This document shows, in pieces, positions 1 to 3,690 of a stretch of DNA of 5,403 nucleotides; the first letter of the stretch is position 1, and each line of letters opens with the position of its first letter. Made by a program: the position numbers and the translations under genes. Source of the DNA: Actinomycetes bacterium. Its GTDB lineage: Bacteria; Actinomycetota; Thermoleophilia; Solirubrobacterales; Solirubrobacteraceae. The stretch is taken from the NCBI GenBank assembly GCA_023405705.1, contig JAEXXR010000616.1, positions 1 through 5,403 of the forward strand. The letters run 5' to 3'. The notes under the pieces are model-generated. The model was not told the origin of the DNA, did no database searches, and saw nothing but the letters and a program-made list of their open reading frames with translations.

Positions 1-3
1 CCT

Positions 4-113
4 CTACCGCTCCTGCTCGCCGACCGAGCAGAAGCGGCCGCGATCTCCGCCTACCGCTCCTGCTCGCCGACCGAGCAGAAGCGGCTGCGATCTCCGCCTA
101 CCGCTCCTGCTCG
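4..113. repeat. 47-bp tandem repeat with internal hairpin, 2.3 copies
   Basis: Two complete 47-bp units (4-50 and 51-97) differ at one base only (C39 against T86). A third, partial unit (98-113, 16 bp) is the 3' end of the dehydrogenase gene, including its stop codon. Each complete unit holds an inverted repeat: arm CCGCTCCTGCTCG, 5-nt loop CCGAC, arm CGAGCAGAAGCGG (7-37 and 54-84), with a single mismatch that becomes a G-U pair in the minus-strand RNA. The array starts at the window edge, so more copies may lie to the left, although bases 1-3 already depart from the unit. There are no spacers between units, so this is not a CRISPR array. A role as terminator or repetitive extragenic palindrome is possible but unproven. 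Confidence 0.9.
54..84 (-). terminator. Hairpin 3' of the dehydrogenase gene, possible terminator
   Basis: Read on the minus strand, a 13-bp stem with one G-U pair and a 5-nt loop begins 13 nt after the dehydrogenase stop codon. A near-identical hairpin follows at 7-37. Position and stem strength fit a transcription end, but no T-tract follows. This is common for candidate terminators in very GC-rich genomes and keeps the call uncertain. The hairpin is symmetric enough to act on transcripts from either direction. Confidence 0.35.
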
Positions 114-790
114 GTCGGGCGGATCAGGATCTCGTTGACGTCGACGTGGGGCGGGCGGGTGACGGCCCAGATCACCGCGTCGGCGACGTCGGCGGAGCCG
201 AGCGGCTCGGAGCCGGGCGCTCTCTCGTCCCAGAACGGGGTCTCGACGGCGCCGGGGGAGAGCAGCGTGACGCGCACGCCGCTGCCGTTGAGGTCCTGGC
301 GCGCCGCCTCCGACATCGCCGTCACCGCCCACTTCGTCGAGGAGTAGAGCGAGCCCGGCATCGCCTTGCGGCCGGCGACCGAGCCGGTCAGCAGCAGGTG
401 GCCCTTCGACTCCTTCAGCGCCGGGATCGTCGCGCGCACGGTGTAGGCGGCGCCGAGCACGTTCGTCAGCACCATCTGCTTCCACTGCGCCGGATCGCCC
501 TCCAGGAAGCCGCGCGGGGCGCCGAAGCCGGCGTTGGCGAAGACGACGTCGATCCGGCCGAAGGCGTCGAGCGCGGCGGCGGCGAGCGCCTCCTGCTGGT
601 CCCACTCGGTCACGTCGCAGGGGACCGCGAGCGCGCGTTCGGGACCGCCCAGCTCGGCGGCGAGCGCGTCGAGCGGTCCCGGCGAGCGCGCGGCGAGCAC
701 GACCCGGTAGCCGTTCGCCGAGGCCTGGCGCGCGGTCGCGGCGCCGATGCCGGTCGAGGCGCCGGTGATCAGGAAGACGGGGTCGGACAT
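98..790 (-). CDS. Short-chain dehydrogenase/reductase (SDR), YdfG-like
   Basis: This is a 230-residue classical SDR, an NAD(P)(H)-dependent oxidoreductase probably of the cytosol. Visible motifs are the Rossmann glycine motif TGASTGIG (9-16), Asp59 in CDV (adenine-ring contact), NAG (86-88), and the catalytic tetrad Asn110, Ser137, Tyr149, Lys153 (YSSTK), followed by SPGAVETPF (178-186). Arg35 in AAR after the second beta strand favours NADP(H). The tail VDVNEILIRPT is typical of the YdfG / 3-hydroxy acid dehydrogenase-like SDR group, whose substrates are hydroxy acids or small carbonyls; the substrate here cannot be read from sequence. The ATG at 790 is chosen because GGAG sits 5 nt upstream (796-799) and the SDR fold begins at once. 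The last residues (EQER) and the stop codon lie in the partial tandem repeat. The gene is divergent from obg and seems to stand alone. Confidence 0.9.
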   Translation of the reverse strand: MSDPVFLITGASTGIGAATARQASANGYRVVLAARSPGPLDALAAELGGPERALAVPCDVTEWDQQEALAAAALDAFGRIDVVFANAGFGAPRGFLEGDPAQWKQMVLTNVLGAAYTVRATIPALKESKGHLLLTGSVAGRKAMPGSLYSSTKWAVTAMSEAARQDLNGSGVRVTLLSPGAVETPFWDERAPGSEPLGSADVADAVIWAVTRPPHVDVNEILIRPTEQER

Positions 791-908
791 GCTCGCTCCA
801 GATTCGCTGGTCGGGTGGGTCGCGTCGAATCCTGCCCGTTGCGGGGGACGAGCGCACGGCGGAGCGGCGGCCGCCCTCGCCGATCCCGACCTGCCACGAT
901 TGGGGGCG
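791..908. promoter_or_regulatory. Divergent intergenic region between SDR gene and obg
   Basis: These 118 bp separate two divergent starts and should hold promoters for both. A 6-bp inverted repeat, GATTCG (801-806) and CGAATC (826-831), has a 19-bp spacer, and its left arm abuts the SDR Shine-Dalgarno. It could be an operator, but arms this short can arise by chance. On the minus strand CAGGAT within this stretch resembles a -10 element. No convincing -35/-10 pair is visible on either strand. Confidence 0.4.
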
Positions 909-2192
909 ATGCTCTCCGATCGCGCCAGAATCCACGTCCAGGCCGGTCGCGGCGGCGACGGCTGCATGTCGTTCCGGCGCGAGTCGCGGGTCCCGAAGGG
1001 CGGCCCCGACGGCGGCGACGGCGGCCGCGGCGGCGACGTCGTCCTGCTCTGCGACGACTCGCTCCGCGACCTCCAGTTCTTCCGCCGCACCGCCCACTTC
1101 AGAGCGCGCAAGGGCGGCCACGGCCAGGGCAGACTGCGCCACGGCGCCGACGGCGACGACGTGATCATCAGAGTCCCGCCGGGCACGGTCGTCGAGCTGG
1201 AGGACGGGACGCGCCACGACCTCGTCGTCCCGGGCCAGCGGGCGCTCATCATGAGAGGCGGCGGCGGCGCGCGCGGCAACAAGCACTTCGCGACGCCGAC
1301 CCGCCAGGCGCCGCGCTTCGCCGAGCGCGGCCTCGCCGGCGAGGAGGGCTGGATCGAGCTGCGGCTGAAGCTGCTCGCCGACGTCGGCCTCGTCGGGCTC
1401 CCGAACGCCGGCAAGTCGTCGCTGCTGGGCCGCATGACCGCGGCGCGGCCGAAGGTCGCCGACTACCCGTTCACGACGCTGGAGCCGGTGCTGGGGACGA
1501 TCGAGAGCGACGACCGCCAGCTCGTCGTCGCCGACATCCCCGGACTGATCGAGGGTGCCAGCGACGGCGCCGGCCTCGGCCACGACTTCCTCGCGCACGT
1601 CGAGCGCACGCGCCTGCTCGTGCACGTGCTCGACCTCGCGCCGATCGACGGCTCCGACCCGGTCGCCAACCACGCGACGATCGAGCAGGAGCTGGCGGCG
1701 CACGACGCCCGCCTCGCCGGGCTGCCGCGGATCCTCGCGCTGTCGAAGATCGACCTCGTCACGCCCGAGGAGGCCGACGCGGCCGAGGCGCAGTGGCGCG
1801 CGCGGCTGGGGGAGGAGGTGCCGATCGTGCGCACCTCCAGCGCGACCGGCGCCGGCGTCGACGGGCTGAAGAAGCTGCTGCTCCAGCACGTCCCGGTCAC
1901 GCCGCACGCCGAGGTCGCCGACGTCGAGGGGCTCGCGGAGCACAAGGTCTTCAGACCGGCGCAGAGACGCGGCTTCCACGTCGAGGCGATCGGCGAGGAC
2001 GGCTTCCGCGTGATCGGCGACGGCGTCGACCGGCTCGTCGCCCGCTACGACGTCGACAACGAGGAGGCGATGGCCTTCCTCGAGACCCGCCTGCGCTCGA
2101 TCGGCGTGATCCGCGCGCTGGAGGAGGCCGGCTTCGAACCCGGCGACGACGTCGAGATCGGCGGCATCACCTTCGAGCTGGACCCGTCGTAG
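909..2192 (+). CDS. obg: Obg GTPase (ribosome assembly / stress GTPase)
   Basis: This is a full-length 427-residue Obg (CgtA) with the usual three parts. The glycine-rich Obg fold spans about 1-157 (AGRGGDG, GGPDGGDGGRGGDV, GGGGARGN). The G domain spans about 158-330: G1 GLPNAGKSS (163-171), G2 YPFTT (186-190), G3 DIPG (209-212), G4 SKID (279-282), G5 TSSATG (309-314). A C-terminal OCT domain follows from about 346. The family binds the large ribosomal subunit late in assembly and links growth to nucleotide state. G4 has Ser where Asn is usual. The ATG at 909 is chosen because MLSDRARIHVQAGRGGDG aligns with the normal Obg N terminus. GGGGG (902-906) lies only 2 nt upstream, a poor spacing, so initiation may be weak or leaderless. 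Seven of about 42 Arg codons are AGA, rare in such DNA. proB follows after 46 bp. Confidence 0.97.
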   Translation: MLSDRARIHVQAGRGGDGCMSFRRESRVPKGGPDGGDGGRGGDVVLLCDDSLRDLQFFRRTAHFRARKGGHGQGRLRHGADGDDVIIRVPPGTVVELEDGTRHDLVVPGQRALIMRGGGGARGNKHFATPTRQAPRFAERGLAGEEGWIELRLKLLADVGLVGLPNAGKSSLLGRMTAARPKVADYPFTTLEPVLGTIESDDRQLVVADIPGLIEGASDGAGLGHDFLAHVERTRLLVHVLDLAPIDGSDPVANHATIEQELAAHDARLAGLPRILALSKIDLVTPEEADAAEAQWRARLGEEVPIVRTSSATGAGVDGLKKLLLQHVPVTPHAEVADVEGLAEHKVFRPAQRRGFHVEAIGEDGFRVIGDGVDRLVARYDVDNEEAMAFLETRLRSIGVIRALEEAGFEPGDDVEIGGITFELDPS

Positions 2193-2221
2193 CGGCGCCT
2201 CCGCGCGCGCCCGCCGCCCTC

Positions 2222-2227
2222 TAAGCT
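2222..2227 (+). promoter_or_regulatory. Candidate -10 element for a leaderless proB transcript
   Basis: TAAGCT fits the actinobacterial -10 pattern TANNNT and ends 11 nt before the proB ATG, so transcription would begin at or within a few bases of the start codon. The proB ATG has no recognisable Shine-Dalgarno, which agrees with leaderless initiation. No clear -35 hexamer is visible. A weak 6-bp stem (2192-2197 with 2212-2217) precedes the element. Read-through from obg is an equally simple explanation for proB expression. Confidence 0.4.
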
Positions 2228-2238
2228 CCCTGCTCGCC

Positions 2239-3330
2239 ATGGGCATCGTCGTCATCAAGCTGGGGTCGAGCATCGTCTGCGACGACGCCGGCCATCCCCG
2301 CCGCGAGGTGCTGGAGCAGGTCTGCGACGACGTCGCCGCGCTGCACGCGAGCGGCCGCGACGTCGTGATCGTCACCAGCGGCGCGATCGCCCGGGGGATG
2401 GGCGTGATGGGCCTGGGGATGCGGCCGCGCGCCGTCGACGAGCTGCAGGCGGCGAGCGCCGTCGGGCAGGGGCAGCTCTATCGCGTCTACGACGAGCTGC
2501 TGACCGAGCGCGAGGTGCCGACCGCGCAGGTGCTGCTGACCTTCTTCGACATCAGCGCCCGCACGCACTACCTGAACGCGCGCCAGACGCTGCAGAAGCT
2601 GCTCGACTGGCGCGTCGTGCCGGTCATCAACGAGAACGACACGACGACGACCGACGAGATCTCCTTCGGCGACAACGACTTCCTCGCCGCGCAGGTGTCG
2701 ATCCTGCTCGGCGCCGAGCTGCTCGTGCTGCTGACCTCGACCGACGGCCTCTACACCGCCGACCCGCGCCTGGACCCCTCCGCGCAGATCGTGCCGCTGG
2801 TCGAGGACTTCGAGGCGCTCGCGGAGCTGGACATCCGCCAGACGACGACGACGCTCGGCTCCGGCGGCATGCGCTCGAAGGTCGTCGCCTCCGAGATGGC
2901 GACCGCCGCCGGCATCCCCGCCGTCGTCGCCAACGGCAAGACCGCCGGGATCGTCGCCGCAGCCGCCGCCGGCGAGCCGATCGGCACCCGCTTCCCCGCG
3001 CGCGAGGCGGCCTACTCGAGCTTCAAGCTGTGGCTCAAGTACGCGAAGCCGTCGCACGGCGAGCTGGAGGTCGACGCCGGCGCCGCGCGGGCGCTGCGCG
3101 AGGGCGGCACCTCGCTGCTGCCGGTCGGGATCGTCGGCGTCAACGGCCGCTTCGAGGCCGGCGACGCGGTCGAGGTCGTCCACGACGGCGCGGCGGTCGG
3201 CAAGGGGATCTCCAACTACGGCGCCGCCGAGCTGAGACGGGTCGCCGGGCTCAAGTCCGCGCAGGCGCGCGAGCTGCTGCCGCGCGCCAGCGAAGAGGCG
3301 ATCCACCGCGACTACTTCGTGCTGGCGTAG
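2239..3330 (+). CDS. proB: Glutamate 5-kinase (gamma-glutamyl kinase)
   Basis: This cytosolic enzyme phosphorylates glutamate with ATP to gamma-glutamyl phosphate, the first and usually feedback-regulated step of proline synthesis. Its 363 residues match the 367 of E. coli ProB, with an amino-acid kinase domain (about 1-260) and a C-terminal PUA domain (about 272-355). Key positions correspond to E. coli at a constant offset of three: Lys7 (KLGSS), Ser47 (VTSGAIARG), Asn131 and Asp134 (NEND), Asn146 (GDND), Lys214 (GGMRSK). Asp104 corresponds to E. coli Asp107, whose change to Asn relieves proline inhibition, so normal feedback is predicted. The ATG at 2239 puts KLGSS at the expected distance from the N terminus, although no Shine-Dalgarno precedes it. 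The gene follows obg, a common actinobacterial order. proA, the usual partner, is not next; ilvB is. Confidence 0.96.
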   Translation: MGIVVIKLGSSIVCDDAGHPRREVLEQVCDDVAALHASGRDVVIVTSGAIARGMGVMGLGMRPRAVDELQAASAVGQGQLYRVYDELLTEREVPTAQVLLTFFDISARTHYLNARQTLQKLLDWRVVPVINENDTTTTDEISFGDNDFLAAQVSILLGAELLVLLTSTDGLYTADPRLDPSAQIVPLVEDFEALAELDIRQTTTTLGSGGMRSKVVASEMATAAGIPAVVANGKTAGIVAAAAAGEPIGTRFPAREAAYSSFKLWLKYAKPSHGELEVDAGAARALREGGTSLLPVGIVGVNGRFEAGDAVEVVHDGAAVGKGISNYGAAELRRVAGLKSAQARELLPRASEEAIHRDYFVLA

Positions 3331-3338
3331 GCGGGAGG

Positions 3339-3370
3339 CCGCGCGGCGGCGCCGAGCGGGCGCCTCGCGG
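3339..3370 (+). terminator. GC-rich hairpin after proB, possible terminator
   Basis: Starting 8 nt after the proB stop, CCGCG (3339-3343) pairs with CGCGG (3366-3370), and inside it GGCGCC (3348-3353) pairs with GGCGCC (3359-3364) around a 5-nt loop. An asymmetric internal loop separates the two stems. There is no T-tract, so intrinsic termination is uncertain. The position, before the AT-richer candidate ilvB promoter, supports a transcription boundary here. Confidence 0.4.
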
Positions 3371-3379
3371 GAACCCCGG

Positions 3380-3418
3380 CTGGCATATCGCCGCTGATTG
3401 CGGCATCCTTGTGCAGGA
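3380..3418 (+). promoter_or_regulatory. Candidate promoter/operator region for the ilvB leader
   Basis: This short stretch is distinctly richer in A and T than its surroundings. A weak sigma-70-like pair can be drawn: CTGGCA (3380-3385, four of six matches to TTGACA), an 18-bp spacer, and CATCCT (3404-3409), which would place the start of transcription near 3416-3419. GCCGC (3390-3394) and GCGGC (3400-3404) form an inverted repeat around TGATT, and GGCAT occurs twice 20 bp apart (3382 and 3402), a possible two-turn binding site. The exact promoter elements are uncertain. Confidence 0.4.
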
Positions 3419-3496
3419 ATGACGCACCTGCGCATGCACGCCGACCGACTTACGGACGCGACCCGCGTCCTCGTCGGCGTACGCGTATCCGGCTGA
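3419..3496 (+). CDS. Putative branched-chain amino acid leader peptide 1
   Basis: This ORF of 25 codons lies between proB and ilvB and ends in ATRVLVGVRVSG. Five of its last nine residues are Val or Leu, the end products of the pathway started by the downstream gene. Two Val codons are GTA, which I do not find in frame by eye in the four structural genes; rare codons for the sensed amino acid suit a leader peptide. The tail resembles the short Ile/Leu/Val-rich ilvB leader peptides known in actinobacteria. Initiation is the weak point: AGGA directly abuts the ATG at 3419, too close for a normal Shine-Dalgarno, so start would have to be leaderless or at the internal ATG at 3434, which has no clear Shine-Dalgarno. 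The stop is 172 nt before the ilvB ATG. Chance is the main alternative. Confidence 0.5.
   Translation: MTHLRMHADRLTDATRVLVGVRVSG
3453..3491 (+). promoter_or_regulatory. Mutually exclusive RNA hairpins over the Val/Leu codons of leader 1
   Basis: GGACGCG (3454-3460) pairs perfectly with CGCGTCC (3464-3470) around the loop ACC. The same left arm, as CGGACGCG (3453-3460), can instead pair with CGCGTATCCG (3482-3491), giving eight pairs and a 2-nt bulge. The Val/Leu codons of leader ORF 1 (3467-3487) lie across both right arms, so a ribosome waiting on them would decide which pairing is free to form. This is the geometry expected of ribosome-mediated attenuation. The folds were found by eye, without energies. 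Confidence 0.4.
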
Positions 3497-3517
3497 GCCT
3501 CGCGCTCGCCGCAGCAC

Positions 3518-3568
3518 GCGCCGCCACGCCGCGGCGTCGCACCCGTCTCGTCCGCGCCCGCGCGCGGA
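3518..3568 (+). promoter_or_regulatory. Two GC hairpins between leader ORFs, possible attenuator
   Basis: GCGCCGC (3518-3524) pairs with GCGGCGT (3531-3537) with one G-U pair and a 6-nt loop. TCCGCGC (3551-3557) pairs with GCGCGGA (3562-3568) around the loop CCGC. They stand between the stop of leader ORF 1 and the Shine-Dalgarno of leader ORF 2, where an attenuator would sit. Neither is followed by a T-run, and hairpins of this size are easy to find in such GC-rich DNA, so the assignment is tentative. Confidence 0.3.
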
Positions 3569-3600
3569 GCCCGTCCCGTCAATGAACCCAGGAGCCTCAG

Positions 3601-3690
3601 ATGCCGCTCGTCACGCTCGTCGTACTCGTCCCGTCCCTCGCCACCACCGCTCATGAAGGGAGCGCCCGATGCGCGGCGCCGACGCCCTGA
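3601..3690 (+). CDS. Putative Leu/Val-rich leader peptide 2, overlapping ilvB start
   Basis: This ORF of 29 codons starts at an ATG with AGGAG 6 nt upstream (3590-3594), a clearly better initiation site than that of leader ORF 1. The peptide begins MPLVTLVVLVPSL: eight of the first 13 residues are Leu or Val, and one Val codon is GTA. Translation runs in another frame through the ilvB Shine-Dalgarno (3655-3662) and stops at 3690, 22 nt inside ilvB, so the two reading frames overlap. A classical terminator would not fit between its Leu/Val codons and ilvB, so it would more likely act on ilvB translation by opening or blocking the site, or by reinitiation after its stop. TCCCT (3634-3638) can pair with AGGGA (3657-3661) of the ilvB Shine-Dalgarno. 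It could also be a chance ORF or a small hydrophobic peptide; the location and composition favour a leader. Confidence 0.55.
   Translation: MPLVTLVVLVPSLATTAHEGSARCAAPTP
3655..3662 (+). promoter_or_regulatory. ilvB ribosome binding site inside leader ORF 2
   Basis: GAAGGGAG lies 6 nt before the ATG at 3669 and fixes the ilvB start. It sits inside the overlapping leader ORF 2, so ribosomes translating that ORF pass over it. Confidence 0.8.

Noticed and set aside
4..113. CRISPR array
   Set aside because: The units are contiguous without spacers, there are only two full copies, and no cas gene is present.
747..908. N-terminal extension of obg to the ATG at 747
   Set aside because: The 54 extra residues have no Obg likeness, overlap the start of the divergent SDR gene and would remove its promoter region. 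The ATG at 909 aligns with the family.
791..1435. N-terminal extension of the SDR gene to 1435
   Set aside because: The extension lies antisense to the Obg domain and is low-complexity. The ATG at 790 has a good Shine-Dalgarno and the glycine motif begins at residue 9.
51..2375. A 774-codon open frame on the minus strand across the SDR gene, obg and the start of proB
   Set aside because: Its translation is low-complexity Arg/Ala/Gly/Asp-rich sequence without motifs. It is a frame left open by high GC opposite real genes.
3030..3422. A plus-strand open frame overlapping the end of proB
   Set aside because: It is an Arg/Gly-rich frame-shifted shadow of the ProB C-terminal domain without recognisable content.
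3526..3537. 12-bp perfect palindrome ACGCCGCGGCGT as an operator
   Set aside because: Its alternating G and C content is easily produced by chance in this DNA, and it lies inside a larger candidate hairpin.
3582..3656. Alternative short ORF starting at the ATG at 3582
   Set aside because: It is Arg/His-rich without branched-chain residues of note and has no Shine-Dalgarno; AGGAG lies downstream of its start and serves 3601.
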